In this document: positions 1 to 7,733 of the stretch, piece by piece
Layout: every line of letters starts with the position of its first letter
Position numbering within the stretch: position 1 is the stretch's first letter
IMG/VR virus record: IMGVR_UViG_3300031839_001436
Span: 1-59,929 of that record
Direction: 5' to 3' (one strand)
Origin: a virus
DNA length: 59,929 nucleotides
Position numbers and translations under genes: made by a program
The notes under the pieces: model-generated
What the model was told of the DNA's origin: nothing
Databases searched by the model: none
What the model saw: the letters and a program-made list of their open reading frames with translations, nothing else

Positions 1-91
1 TCACAATTGAGTTCATAAATACTTCTATGTCAGATAGGATGGGATGGTATTGAATCCATCCGGTGTTAGCGTGTCCTTTGACCTGCTTAAG
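1..91. repeat. 91-bp terminal overlap, copy 1
   Basis: The first 91 bases are identical to the last 91 (59839-59929). A reading frame crosses the join cleanly, so this is best read as the overlap left when a circular or circularly permuted genome is assembled. The true genome length would be about 59,838 bp. Confidence 0.95.
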
Positions 92-463
92 ACCGCCTAC
101 ATATTGCGACGCGGGGAAGGTGCTATACACAGATAGCGTGTATTCCGTGCCGCTAACCTCTAAATCGACGCGCCATGAATTTGCATAGCCGCCTGTACGC
201 ACATAGCCGTAATCATCGGTTTGAACTTGACCGCTATTGACAAGATAGAAGTAATAACGGCGCGATTTAGGTGTTGCAAACTGAAACGGATGTACGGCGC
301 GGTTTGTCGGTTCTTGTGCGAGTAGTGGTATGTAGTCGTCTTCAATCTGAGTAGCGACTTTCAACAGGTTCTCAGAGAACGTGTCTTGCAACCCTTCTAC
401 TTCCTTCTTAGGGTTTATGTAGTCGCTAGGATCAAACGTCGCTTCGTAGTAGCTAGGTAGCAT
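1..463 (-). CDS. Head-tail region protein (crosses the genome junction)
   Basis: The frame starts at an ATG at 463, overlapping the stop of the gene before it, and is open to base 1. Across the junction it continues as ...NSIVKRLV-stop, ending at 59825 in the right-hand copy, for about 158 residues. The N-terminus reads MLPSYYEATFDPSDYINPKK. It lies between head genes and the connector-like gene, where siphophages keep small head completion or neck proteins. I do not recognise the family, so a neck role is inference from position. Confidence 0.8.
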   Translation of the reverse strand, partial: MLPSYYEATFDPSDYINPKKEVEGLQDTFSENLLKVATQIEDDYIPLLAQEPTNRAVHPFQFATPKSRRYYFYLVNSGQVQTDDYGYVRTGGYANSWRVDLEVSGTEYTLSVYSTFPASQYVGGLKQVKGHANTGWIQYHPILSDIEVFMNSIV

Positions 464-692
464 CGATGTGTATCAACTTTAAATACTCAACCGCATTGTT
501 GTCACGATATGATTCCCACATTTTGACACCTAGCAGATTAACACAACGTTCGCCATTGATAACCGAATAACCATTAGGTCTAATACCGAAAGCATTTTGT
601 TTCAGCATTGATTCAACATAACCACTCACTCTTGCTACGCTGTTGTAGTGATACCTGATGTATTTTTCAGCATTATCTGTGAATCGTATCAA
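453..692 (-). CDS. Hypothetical protein in head gene operon
   Basis: This is a 79-residue protein beginning MIRFTDNAEKYIRYHYNSVA. Its ATG overlaps the stop of the 689-1024 gene, and its own stop overlaps the next start, so it is translationally coupled within the capsid-connector operon. No recognised domain, signal peptide or membrane segment is visible. A minor virion or assembly role is possible from context only. Confidence 0.7.
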   Translation of the reverse strand: MIRFTDNAEKYIRYHYNSVARVSGYVESMLKQNAFGIRPNGYSVINGERCVNLLGVKMWESYRDNNAVEYLKLIHIDAT

Positions 693-1024
693 TCTTTACC
701 CTCTAGGTATGCCTGAATATCGCTTTTAGTGACCTTATCCATGCCTTTATCAACAAAGTAGGGTGTTACATCGTCTACCGTTAACATCGTCTCATTCAAG
801 AGCATAACGGCATGGGTTGTGAATTCGATTTCTGGCAACGGCTCGGATTCATGTTCAGGTTCTACATGTGTAGAATTATCCAATATGGTTGCATGTCCGT
901 TTTTCACAAGATATGCAACAATCGGCATGATAAGCGGGTCATGGTCGTCATAAATACCGGGTGGTATGAATTTCTCATTGGATTTGTACCCACGATAACC
1001 ATACTTCAATTCAATCGTTGCCAT
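689..1024 (-). CDS. Small head-region protein with HeH/LEM-like C-terminus
   Basis: This is a 111-residue acidic protein. The last ~20 residues (DKVTKSDIQAYLEGKD) resemble the short helix-extended-helix/LEM-like ends found in phage head proteins next to connectors, a resemblance judged by eye. Residues around 50 (NSTHVE) are encoded by one of the TTCTACA-TGTAGAA palindromes (860-875). It is downstream of the capsid and decoration-like genes and coupled to the following gene. The exact role is unknown. Confidence 0.7.
   Translation of the reverse strand: MATIELKYGYRGYKSNEKFIPPGIYDDHDPLIMPIVAYLVKNGHATILDNSTHVEPEHESEPLPEIEFTTHAVMLLNETMLTVDDVTPYFVDKGMDKVTKSDIQAYLEGKD
860..875. repeat. TTCTACA..TGTAGAA palindrome, copy 1 (variant TTCTACATGTGTAGAA)
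   Basis: One of six copies of a 16-bp palindrome (consensus TTCTACACGTGTAGAA) that sit inside genes and encode (N)ST(R/H)V(E/D) or a close variant. This copy has one central change. Confidence 0.65.
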
Positions 1025-1027
1025 ATC

Positions 1028-1417
1028 TTATCCTTTGTAGATAACCCACACGGTTACGCATGGGTCTAGTGCATTTGTGCCTGATACATCAACATTGACC
1101 TTACTCATCAACGGTATTTTGTCGTATTGGTCAGGGTCGCTTAGCGCGTTTGCTGTGGTGTATACAGGCTCTTGTACAGGACGGTACGGAATATCTGTAT
1201 TTGTATTTGTCAGTGTTAACAGAGTTTGAGTCGGGTATCCCGTTGGCAACACGGCGGTTATTACCGTATCAGTGGTAGCAGGTGCGGACGCATGATAATT
1301 CACACGAAACCCGACAAGCTCCCCACGAATCACAATATCGCTATCTGTATCACCTTCTGCGCTACCGTCTGATCCTGTTGTTACAACTTCGATTTTGACT
1401 TCTTTTAATTCAGACAT
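1028..1417 (-). CDS. Probable virion protein (beta-rich)
   Basis: This is a 129-residue protein rich in Thr, Val and Asp with a beta-sandwich-like pattern, starting MSELKEVKIEVVTTG. It lies 10 bases below the stop of the 161-residue gene in the capsid operon. Size, composition and position fit a capsid decoration or head-tail joining protein, but I do not recognise the family. Confidence 0.7.
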   Translation of the reverse strand: MSELKEVKIEVVTTGSDGSAEGDTDSDIVIRGELVGFRVNYHASAPATTDTVITAVLPTGYPTQTLLTLTNTNTDIPYRPVQEPVYTTANALSDPDQYDKIPLMSKVNVDVSGTNALDPCVTVWVIYKG

Positions 1418-1431
1418 TCCGTATCCTATTG

Positions 1432-1917
1432 TTAGCTAAATGCAACGCCTGTACCTTCTGAGACTGACGCGCCACTTGAGATGGCTTCCCAGAAAACATA
1501 GAACTCAATTTCTCCGGCGGTTGCTGCTTCGGCTGCAATCGTGTAACCGATGTCAACATTGTTCACAACGAAGTCAAGTGCGGATGTGCCGTATGCTTGC
1601 CCGATAGTCGTTGGTGTTGCGTCGTACCACAATTCACCTGCGGCTAGCGCGTCCACTTTTGTCGCTGCAATCATGCCGTCTACATCACCGTCCCAACCTA
1701 ATGAGATGGTAGCTGTATCACCACTCGTATCATCACCTGTAACGGTTACACGTGCGATAATTGCAACACGAACTAGACCAGATACCTGTGCGATTTCATG
1801 CGCGGCGGCTGTATTCCATGTCGCACTCGACAAGTCGGCTGTTACTGTGAAAGTGTTTAAGCCTGCTAAATCGTCCGGTGTTGCGTGTCCTAGTTTGAGG
1901 TTATAAAGGTCGCTCAT
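1432..1917 (-). CDS. Probable capsid decoration protein
   Basis: This 161-residue Ala/Thr/Asp-rich, beta-rich protein lies directly downstream of the capsid fusion gene with a 9-base gap. It starts MSDLYNLKLGHATPDDLAG. Head decoration proteins commonly sit immediately after the major capsid gene. That placement and the composition are the only support, and no conserved motif was recognised. Confidence 0.7.
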   Translation of the reverse strand: MSDLYNLKLGHATPDDLAGLNTFTVTADLSSATWNTAAAHEIAQVSGLVRVAIIARVTVTGDDTSGDTATISLGWDGDVDGMIAATKVDALAAGELWYDATPTTIGQAYGTSALDFVVNNVDIGYTIAAEAATAGEIEFYVFWEAISSGASVSEGTGVAFS

Positions 1918-1926
1918 GAGTCCCCC

Positions 1927-4278
1927 TTACACAGTCAGGTTGTAGGATACGGTAGAAGCACCCGCGCCACGTGCAATCATGCCCATTCGCATGGATACAG
2001 CGACTAAGTTAGACGCGCTGTAAATGTCGCGTGCTTGCTCGAATGTGATTTGACGTTTCCAACCCAATGCCCAATAACGGGGGTAGACACATAGGATACG
2101 TCCTAGTGTGTTGTTTGACGGTGTACCGGATATTTTACCTGCGCTGTTTGCAAGACCCATGAAACCGCTACGGACTACATCAATACCGTAGATGTTTTGG
2201 ATCACACCGCTTGTAACAGTTGCATTGGTACGTCGTACATCGTCTGTTTTGATGGCAGCAATATCAAGGCTTGCATCGTGGGTATCCGAATCAATGATAA
2301 ATACAAGATTGTCTTTATCTTCACGGATTGCCGATGGCATCAGCTTGTAGGTGAGTCGGTAGTCGTTTTCGTCCAACGTGCCACCGTCACGGCTTGTGCC
2401 TGACCCTGTAACAAGCGCGTATTTCAAGAATCCGTTTGTGGCTAGGTAGTACGGCTTGCTTGTGATTGTGCTAGACGGTGTACCATCAATCAGGTTAATG
2501 TTCGTATTGCTACCCGTTGCGCTATCGGCATTAAGTGCCAATTTATCAAGGGTTTCAAGCATGGTCGTTTGCAATTGGCGGTTTACTTGTGGCAACATCG
2601 GAATCAAGATGTCCTCAACACCAATATCGGTTATTGCAACCATCGTGACCAGTTCACCCGGTGTCAACTGAATACGCCCTGTGCCGATGCCTTGCGGTAC
2701 AACAGTCGTTTCAATTCGGGTTGTGCCGTTGTTAGCGTCAAGGTCGTTAGCTTGTTGGCGTGTAAAGACGGTAGGGTCTGCGCCTTCTGTCAATACCCAT
2801 GTCGATTCATGCCCCTGTGGGACTTCAACTTCCATCATGCCTTTAGAACGTAATGCTTCAAAGATGCGACGGTTACGCGCCTTTTCCCATAATGAGGTAC
2901 TGTAGTGTACGCCTACCCATTCATCACCTTGCCCTGCGATGTCGCTAGCATTGATTTCATCAGCTTTGAATGGTCGTGCAGATTTGACCGCTACAACATC
3001 CTCATAGGTGTTGAACTTGTCTTCTGCTTTAACCGATTTGTGTACAAGGTGGCGCAAGAATGTTTCATCGTTGGCAAATGTTCCCATCGATTTCTTACCG
3101 GGTACTTTTGCATTCGGGTTGAACGCCTTCAAAAGCATGTAGTTTGCTTGCAACTCCTCTGCGCTTAAGTGTGCATACCGCAAGTCTTCACTAACGCTAA
3201 TGTGTGGGGTCTTTTCGGTGTGCGACCCGCTTCCAACTTTGGATTTGCCGTACAGCCCTTGCAATGATTTATCCACAGCGTTATTAATCTGCGAATCGAT
3301 TTGTGCTTTTGCATCGATGGCTTTTTGTACGACCGTTGGCAATGCTTCTAGCACGGTGTCAAGATATGCTTTTGCATCTACGGTTTCGCGGTCTACCTTT
3401 TCAGAAGCCGATTTCTTTAATTCGTCTTCCATCTTGTCAATGTCTTCGTTGTCTACGTCTTCCATCTTGGATTGACGGATTTTATCGACAACGCGCTTTA
3501 CAATTTCGTCCATTTCATCGTCAGTCATTTTGAATGACTTGGTATCTTGCTCATTCATTTGTGAATCCTCTTTAGTGTTATTCGTTTTGGTGTTGCTTAA
3601 ATCACGCGATGTGTTGCCAGTGGATTCACTAACCTCTTTATGATCTTGAGTTATCATCTCAGGTTCTATGTGTGTATGGTCTGGAAACATATCGATTATT
3701 GATTTCAATGTGTGGAGTTTAGTTAATGATGGCTCGGCTGGGGTATGTGTACCGCTTGCTTCAAATACAGCCCACTTATCAATGTGACCGTCTTTGTTAA
3801 CCTGTGCAGTGTTTGGGTTTGCACCGGATGAATAGCCTAGCTTGCCAGCATGAATCAGGGATTTGATAAATCCTATTGCTTTTTCGTAGCTTTCAACGTC
3901 AAGCGGGGAGTCTTTATCGGCATACCATTGGGCAACAAACTTTTCGTATTGTTCGCGCTCGTTTAGAATCGCTTCGACCCATAGCCCGTGATCGTCTTTT
4001 TGGGCTTTTACGATACGCCCAATGGGAATATCTTTCAAACGCTTGTCTAGTCCATGATGGAATAACAATGGGAGTGAATCCAGTTGATGTGGTGTCCCCA
4101 AGTCGGTAGATTTCGTAAAATACTCATTATCTAAATCACGATTGTTATCGTCCGTGAATGTAATGAGATACCCACCGATATGATTTCCATCGTCTGACAA
4201 TGTTTTGATTGTGCTACCAAATGCGATGTTATGTGCAGTAGGTGAAGCCGATACGGTCTTGATTGCGGTGTCTGGCAT
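1927..4278 (-). CDS. Prohead protease-scaffold-major capsid fusion (HK97 fold)
   Basis: At 783 residues this is about twice a normal HK97-type capsid protein. Residues 1-~200 look like a prohead serine protease: His in LPLLFHHGLD, Ser in LGYSSGA, then a Thr/Pro/Glu-rich segment (FEASGTHTPAEPS). Residues ~240-340 are charged and coiled-coil-like (KMTDDEMDEIVKRVVDKIRQ), as in a scaffolding delta domain. The rest resembles the capsid shell domain. A ribosome binding site precedes an in-frame ATG at 3558 (Met241), so a separate 543-residue scaffold-capsid product is likely. It is the first gene of a late operon driven from 4366-4393. Domain calls are by motif and order, not alignment. Confidence 0.85.
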   Translation of the reverse strand: MPDTAIKTVSASPTAHNIAFGSTIKTLSDDGNHIGGYLITFTDDNNRDLDNEYFTKSTDLGTPHQLDSLPLLFHHGLDKRLKDIPIGRIVKAQKDDHGLWVEAILNEREQYEKFVAQWYADKDSPLDVESYEKAIGFIKSLIHAGKLGYSSGANPNTAQVNKDGHIDKWAVFEASGTHTPAEPSLTKLHTLKSIIDMFPDHTHIEPEMITQDHKEVSESTGNTSRDLSNTKTNNTKEDSQMNEQDTKSFKMTDDEMDEIVKRVVDKIRQSKMEDVDNEDIDKMEDELKKSASEKVDRETVDAKAYLDTVLEALPTVVQKAIDAKAQIDSQINNAVDKSLQGLYGKSKVGSGSHTEKTPHISVSEDLRYAHLSAEELQANYMLLKAFNPNAKVPGKKSMGTFANDETFLRHLVHKSVKAEDKFNTYEDVVAVKSARPFKADEINASDIAGQGDEWVGVHYSTSLWEKARNRRIFEALRSKGMMEVEVPQGHESTWVLTEGADPTVFTRQQANDLDANNGTTRIETTVVPQGIGTGRIQLTPGELVTMVAITDIGVEDILIPMLPQVNRQLQTTMLETLDKLALNADSATGSNTNINLIDGTPSSTITSKPYYLATNGFLKYALVTGSGTSRDGGTLDENDYRLTYKLMPSAIREDKDNLVFIIDSDTHDASLDIAAIKTDDVRRTNATVTSGVIQNIYGIDVVRSGFMGLANSAGKISGTPSNNTLGRILCVYPRYWALGWKRQITFEQARDIYSASNLVAVSMRMGMIARGAGASTVSYNLTV
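3556..3573 (-). promoter_or_regulatory. Internal ribosome binding site in the capsid fusion
   Basis: On the minus strand AAAGAGGA lies 7 bases before the in-frame ATG at 3558 (MNEQDTKSF...). It sits at the boundary between protease-like and scaffold-like parts, so it could give the scaffold-capsid protein in excess over the protease fusion. Confidence 0.65.
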
Positions 4279-4304
4279 ACGTGGAATGTCCTATAAACGC
4301 AAAA

Positions 4305-4324
4305 CGCCTCGCAAAAGCGAAGCG
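4305..4324 (-). promoter_or_regulatory. Leader hairpin of the capsid operon
   Basis: In the minus-strand RNA, CGCTTCGC-TTTT-GCGAGGCG folds into an 8-bp stem (one G-U), followed by TTTTGCGTTTATAGGA and the ATG. It lies between promoter 4366-4393 and the capsid start, as in several other units of this genome. Confidence 0.7.
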
Positions 4325-4365
4325 CAAGCGGTGCAAATGATTTACCTCAGTAATCCCTATACTTC

Positions 4366-4393
4366 ATTATAAACGCAAAAGATTTATTGTCAA
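4366..4393 (-). promoter_or_regulatory. Late promoter for the capsid operon
   Basis: TTGACA, 16-base spacer, TATAAT on the minus strand. The spacer (ATAAATCTTTTGCGTT) closely matches that of the promoter at 17054-17081, which drives the terminase-portal operon, so the two form a matched late pair. Confidence 0.85.
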
Positions 4394-4420
4394 GCTTTTA
4401 ATACTAGCTATTGACATTAT

Positions 4421-4430
4421 GTGATATAAT
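4421..4430 (+). promoter_or_regulatory. Extended -10 promoter for the 4462 cassette
   Basis: TGATATAAT 32 bases upstream of the ATG at 4462 is a consensus extended -10. There is no -35 at the standard distance; a TTGACA at 4411-4416 is too close. It is back to back with the capsid operon promoter. Confidence 0.6.
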
Positions 4431-4461
4431 TAGATTGTAAATTTATCTAAAAGGATTAGTT

Positions 4462-4695
4462 ATGCAACAAATCGATTTTAGCGAACATATCTTGAATCGC
4501 GTCGCAATGGACTTATACGCTAATGAGGTCGAAACGAACTTAATCCACGACAGCCACAAATTTATTGCGCGTGGTGACTACTCCACATATGTATGGTATG
4601 TGAACGCTAGCTACCTATGGGGGTTGTCTACAACCGATGCGATTAATGCGATTGTAGATGCGTTCCGTAGAACGTTTCGTCAGGTAGGTGTGTGA
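4462..4695 (+). CDS. Hypothetical protein, first gene of plus cassette
   Basis: This 77-residue protein begins MQQIDFSEHILNRVAMDLYA and has an AAAGGA site 8 bases before its ATG. It has no recognisable domain. It heads a run of tightly packed small plus-strand genes inserted head-on between the portal block and the capsid block. Its stop (TGATG) overlaps the next start. Confidence 0.75.
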   Translation: MQQIDFSEHILNRVAMDLYANEVETNLIHDSHKFIARGDYSTYVWYVNASYLWGLSTTDAINAIVDAFRRTFRQVGV

Positions 4696-4817
4696 TGAGC
4701 GAACTTATTCAAGTAGTGGTCAACCTTTTAGTCGTGTATGCGATAGGATACTTAATCGGGCTACTAATCGGAATATATCTCAGAGAACACGGTATTACTA
4801 ATCTATGGTGGTGGTAG
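4695..4817 (+). CDS. Small membrane protein (40 aa)
   Basis: The reading frame MSELIQVVVNLLVVYAIGYL... is coupled to the preceding gene by a TGATG overlap. Residues ~5-30 form one hydrophobic helix, and the tail ends in three Trp codons. This is a single-pass inner membrane miniprotein of unknown role. Confidence 0.65.
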   Translation: MSELIQVVVNLLVVYAIGYLIGLLIGIYLREHGITNLWWW

Positions 4818-4822
4818 GCGCA

Positions 4823-4960
4823 ATGTTAACCGATAAGCAGATAGCACAGCTTAACCCCAAGACCGTATCACATGACGATATGGTGACGCTAGACCGTCTC
4901 GGATGGTCGCCTAACGATGATTGGACGGGATTCGTAAAACGAAAGGGATACGATGAATAA
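4823..4960 (+). CDS. Hypothetical protein (45 aa)
   Basis: The frame runs MLTDKQIAQLNPKTVSHDDM...GYDE and ends overlapping the ATG of the next gene by 8 bases. It starts 5 bases after the membrane miniprotein. Soluble and unrecognised; support comes from the packed, coupled arrangement. Confidence 0.6.
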   Translation: MLTDKQIAQLNPKTVSHDDMVTLDRLGWSPNDDWTGFVKRKGYDE

Positions 4961-5198
4961 AGCAGATTCATACACTCAAGATTTAATCGCGCTGATGCAA
5001 TCGCAACATAACGCATCTAATGAGCTATTAGAATCGATTGCGAATAGATTGTTTTGGAGCAGTCTTGTAAACGGTAACGACGAAATAACAGACAAAATTA
5101 TAGAGGATGTTCGGGCACACTTGAAAACCGTATCCAGTGAGCTAGATACATTCGCTAAGATCAAAGGCATTAAGCTTAACAAAGTGGATAAGGGGTAG
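4953..5198 (+). CDS. Hypothetical helical protein
   Basis: This 81-residue, helix-rich protein (MNKADSYTQDLIALMQSQHN...) has the heptad-like spacing of a short coiled coil. It overlaps its upstream neighbour by 8 bases and is one base from the next gene. No family recognised. Confidence 0.7.
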   Translation: MNKADSYTQDLIALMQSQHNASNELLESIANRLFWSSLVNGNDEITDKIIEDVRAHLKTVSSELDTFAKIKGIKLNKVDKG

Positions 5199-5199
5199 C

Positions 5200-5496
5200 A
5201 TGTCATTTGAAGATTACGCAAACGAACAGATGCAACGGGATTTTGCGGAACAATGCTATGCAGAATCGGACAAAGAAGACCGGATAGAAATGTTTGATGA
5301 TTACGATTTAGCACATGCGATATTGTTGGACTTATTCGATGATCCTTTTGAATGGTTCACAGTTGGGTTGAACTATAGAACGCTTAGCTGTTTACAGTGG
5401 TTTGTCGATACAGGATATGCACAGGTTGGTTTCCAGCTAGGCGTTGCTAAGATTACACAATCCGGTATTCGCTACTTAGAAGATATTACAAGTTAG
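5200..5496 (+). CDS. Hypothetical acidic protein
   Basis: This 98-residue acidic protein (MSFEDYANEQMQRDFAEQCY...) follows its neighbour by one base, with an AAGGGG site upstream of the ATG. No domain recognised. Confidence 0.7.
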   Translation: MSFEDYANEQMQRDFAEQCYAESDKEDRIEMFDDYDLAHAILLDLFDDPFEWFTVGLNYRTLSCLQWFVDTGYAQVGFQLGVAKITQSGIRYLEDITS

Positions 5497-5502
5497 TCGG
5501 TA

Positions 5503-5529
5503 ACGATAACGACATTAGTAGAGATAGAG
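5503..5529 (+). repeat. 27-bp leader repeat, copy 1
   Basis: ACGATAACGACATTAGT followed by (A/G)GAGATAGAG. It occurs just upstream of the ATG at 5542 and again at 40817-40843 just upstream of the ATG at 40846, with one mismatch in 27. The shared position suggests a regulatory or translational leader. Confidence 0.75.
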
Positions 5530-5541
5530 AGATAAATTGAC

Positions 5542-5814
5542 ATGAATCCAATCACAAAAATGAAAGTTATTAAACAGAAGATTGATGACCTCGAATCCAA
5601 GTTAATCTTAGAGACTTTTCCAGAAGATGAACGTAAACAAATGGTCAATGAACTAGATGAGCTTTGGACGAAATATGAGGCAATGCTGCATAACACATGG
5701 GAAGAAATTGACCCATCATCCCCCAGACTCCCTAGTGATGATGAGCGTTTGGCTGAATATCACGAACAGCAAGCCCGCAACCGACGCTATGACGAGGTGG
5801 ATACTGATGAATAA
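5542..5814 (+). CDS. Hypothetical coiled-coil protein
   Basis: This 90-residue protein (MNPITKMKVIKQKIDDLESK...) is predicted by eye to be largely helical and charged. It is preceded by the 27-bp leader repeat shared with the zinc-ribbon gene at 40846. Its end overlaps the next start by 8 bases. Confidence 0.7.
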   Translation: MNPITKMKVIKQKIDDLESKLILETFPEDERKQMVNELDELWTKYEAMLHNTWEEIDPSSPRLPSDDERLAEYHEQQARNRRYDEVDTDE

Positions 5815-6154
5815 CCCACTATCCGACATAAAGCGGATTGATGTCGCTAAATTTATACTTGATGGTTGTAAGAAAATTTTGCAACAGAGAGCGAAGTCAG
5901 GGAATGACATCCACTTAAGCCGATTTGAACGATGGTTTTATACATTAAAGGCTTTGGTGTGCTGGATAATAGACAGACACCCTGACGGTATATCAACTAC
6001 CAGATTGGTTGATGAATATATAGTCGTTGCATGGCTTGAGGGTGGTACATATCAATCTCATGGTGAGCCTACTGTTCATTGGGCTGTTGGTGTATATGTA
6101 GGTTATGGGGTCTTTAGTAATTGGTACGCATTTGATTGTGGTATTAGTGATTAA
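5807..6154 (+). CDS. Hypothetical protein
   Basis: The frame is open from 5657, but the coupled ATG at 5807 (MNNPLSDIKRIDVAKFILDG...) is the likely start, giving 115 residues. Trp/Tyr-rich C-terminal half with no recognised motif. The same ATGAATAA overlap is used at 4953. Confidence 0.65.
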   Translation: MNNPLSDIKRIDVAKFILDGCKKILQQRAKSGNDIHLSRFERWFYTLKALVCWIIDRHPDGISTTRLVDEYIVVAWLEGGTYQSHGEPTVHWAVGVYVGYGVFSNWYAFDCGISD

Positions 6155-6748
6155 TTGCCACAGCCGACTAGTAAGTTAGCCGATTGGAGTAGGCGGGTTA
6201 ATCTCGCCTACTATGCTAGCATAGACATAGCAGTGATGCTAATTCCCGTTATACGAGTGTTTCTAAAAGGTTATTTTTTAGGGCAATTTGAGTTAGAGAG
6301 GATAAATAAGGTGGAAGATGTGATTGCACAGCAACTAAATGATATTGTGCGTGGGATTAAGCAGATGATTGAAATGCACCAATATCTATTGAATGACGAT
6401 TATTCTTATCCCGCGCGCAGATGGGATGAAAAAGATGTGTTTGCGGCATTTAATGGGAGCGCATTAACCGACGATCCTGTTTACGACAGTACCCATGACC
6501 TTAGTATTTATTTGCGTGGTGTACTAGATGGTGAATATAGAATTGCTCAAAACATCTTAGGGAATTTGGAACGATACGCTGACATAGAAATTTCTGATGA
6601 ATGGGCAGAAACTTATAAACGTCGGGTTGAAAGTTTTTGGTCTGATATAGTCGGCAAAGACCTTGTATCGATACTCCGTGAATTAGGAACCGACAGCGTT
6701 GATGAGGCTCTAAAGCGAATTAAAGAGATGAAAAACGAAAGTCGCTGA
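6155..6748 (+). CDS. Hypothetical protein with one hydrophobic segment
   Basis: The frame follows the preceding stop immediately and begins at a TTG (6155), without a clear ribosome binding site, for 197 residues. Residues ~20-42 (ASIDIAVMLIPVIRVFLKGY) are hydrophobic and may be a membrane segment. The rest is helical and charged. A later start is possible. It is the last gene of the first transcription unit of this cassette, followed by a terminator. Confidence 0.6.
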   Translation: MPQPTSKLADWSRRVNLAYYASIDIAVMLIPVIRVFLKGYFLGQFELERINKVEDVIAQQLNDIVRGIKQMIEMHQYLLNDDYSYPARRWDEKDVFAAFNGSALTDDPVYDSTHDLSIYLRGVLDGEYRIAQNILGNLERYADIEISDEWAETYKRRVESFWSDIVGKDLVSILRELGTDSVDEALKRIKEMKNESR

Positions 6749-6785
6749 CCACTAGTAAGTAGTTTGCCATCGCCTTATTACCCAG

Positions 6786-6813
6786 CCCCCTAAAAATTAG
6801 GGGGTACTTTTTT
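6786..6813 (+). terminator. Intrinsic terminator
   Basis: CCCCCTAA-AAA-TTAGGGGG, an 8-bp perfect stem, followed by TACTTTTTT. It ends the 4462-6748 unit and separates it from the promoter at 6836. Confidence 0.9.
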
Positions 6814-6835
6814 ACAACTTCTTTACATTCCTTAC

Positions 6836-6876
6836 TTGACAATCTTGATTGATAAGTGATATAATTCAATCAAGAT
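6836..6876 (+). promoter_or_regulatory. Promoter embraced by an 11-bp inverted repeat
   Basis: TTGACA (6836-6841), 18-base spacer, extended -10 TGATATAAT (TATAAT 6860-6865). A perfect inverted repeat ATCTTGATTGA (6842-6852) / TCAATCAAGAT (6866-6876) flanks the -10, the geometry of a repressor operator. The arms differ from the genome-wide ATCG-N4-CGAT site, so a different regulator is implied. Confidence 0.8.
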
Positions 6877-6897
6877 AAACAAACAAGGAGCGACACA

Positions 6898-7362
6898 ATG
6901 ATTGAAACAGCGAAATTCTACTACAACAAAGAATCACATATTGAACTAGCAAATCAAGTCAATGCACTGGCTGACAAAAAAGGCGTATCGGTATCACGCT
7001 GGCAAAATAATTCAAAGAATCGTGTCAAAGTTACATACCATGTCCACACAGGCGACCGTAACGACTTTGGATCACGGCAAGAAAATGTAATGCGTACTGA
7101 ATCTGATGAATCCCGACGCGGGGGTAAAATCTACGACGAAACTCAAATGATGGAATCAATTATCAAATTCCTCAATACCCTACCTGATGCTGTAGAAGAA
7201 TCCGATGACACAGATGCTTACTACAATATTGATGATCGTTATGGCGACTATGTTCATGTAACGATTGACGATTACCTAGAGTTAAATCCAGATGGCAATT
7301 TCGAGATTGGATTCAATGGGATTTATGAGGATGGAATTTTAATCGCTGAGATAGACGACTAG
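6898..7362 (+). CDS. Acidic hypothetical protein with its own regulated promoter
   Basis: The 154-residue protein starts MIETAKFYYNKESHIELANQ with ACAAGGAG 8 bases upstream. The C-terminal half is strongly acidic (EESDDTDAYYNIDDRYGDYV). Acidic, DNA-mimic-like proteins are common anti-host factors in phages, but nothing here shows that function. A dedicated promoter with an operator-like dyad makes this a self-contained moron-type unit. Confidence 0.75.
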   Translation: MIETAKFYYNKESHIELANQVNALADKKGVSVSRWQNNSKNRVKVTYHVHTGDRNDFGSRQENVMRTESDESRRGGKIYDETQMMESIIKFLNTLPDAVEESDDTDAYYNIDDRYGDYVHVTIDDYLELNPDGNFEIGFNGIYEDGILIAEIDD

Positions 7363-7372
7363 AAGCACAAAC

Positions 7373-7423
7373 GGGAGGGCGCACACCCTCCCATCTGCTA
7401 AGATAAACGCGCTAGGATAGCGC
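7373..7423 (+). promoter_or_regulatory. Two leader hairpins before the 7442 gene
   Basis: GGGAGGG-CGCACA-CCCTCCC (7373-7392) and GCGCTA-GGA-TAGCGC (7409-7423) lie between the stop at 7362 and the AGGAGG site before 7442. Neither has a T run, so RNA stabilising or regulatory hairpins are more likely than terminators. Confidence 0.6.
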
Positions 7424-7441
7424 ATAGGAGGATTATAGCAC

Positions 7442-7702
7442 ATGTCGAATAATTGGGGCGGTAAACGCGAAGGAGCTGGATCAGGCGGAAAGCGCAAAGG
7501 TGCAGGACGCAAACGCACCCGCTTTACATTCAATGACGATAACTGGATTGTTGAAACATCCAAACCGGACGGACTCCCAACCCTCGCAACATGGACGTTG
7601 TTACATGTCGGGGAGCATCATATTGAGTTCCAGAACACGGAAACAGAGGAAATTATCGTTATTCAGACGGAATCGTATTACAACCTAGACAATGAAGATT
7701 AA
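7442..7702 (+). CDS. Small protein with Gly/Lys/Arg-rich N-terminus
   Basis: This is an 86-residue protein with an AGGAGG site. Its N-terminus carries the GGKREGAG motif twice (GGKREGAGSGGKRKGAGRKR), a basic Gly-rich segment seen at the start of many phage and plasmid proteins and possibly nucleic-acid binding. The remainder is a short beta-rich domain. It is the last gene before the terminator at 7702. Confidence 0.75.
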   Translation: MSNNWGGKREGAGSGGKRKGAGRKRTRFTFNDDNWIVETSKPDGLPTLATWTLLHVGEHHIEFQNTETEEIIVIQTESYYNLDNED

Positions 7703-7723
7703 CCGCTACTCAAGCGGTTTTTT
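7702..7723 (+). terminator. Intrinsic terminator
   Basis: ACCGCT-ACTCA-AGCGGT followed by TTTTT. It closes the 6898-7702 unit. Confidence 0.9.
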
Positions 7724-7733
7724 GTTGCAATCA

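Noticed and set aside
1-91. Biological direct terminal repeat
   Set aside because: A 91-bp exact overlap with an uninterrupted gene across the join fits an assembly overlap of a circular or permuted genome. Real packaging ends would need read-depth evidence.
160-345. 61-codon minus frame near the left end
   Set aside because: It is in another frame of the longer junction-spanning gene that is coupled to its neighbours.
4411-4430. TTGACA/TATAAT pair for the 4462 cassette
   Set aside because: The spacing is only 8 bases, so they cannot form one promoter; the extended -10 alone is more plausible.
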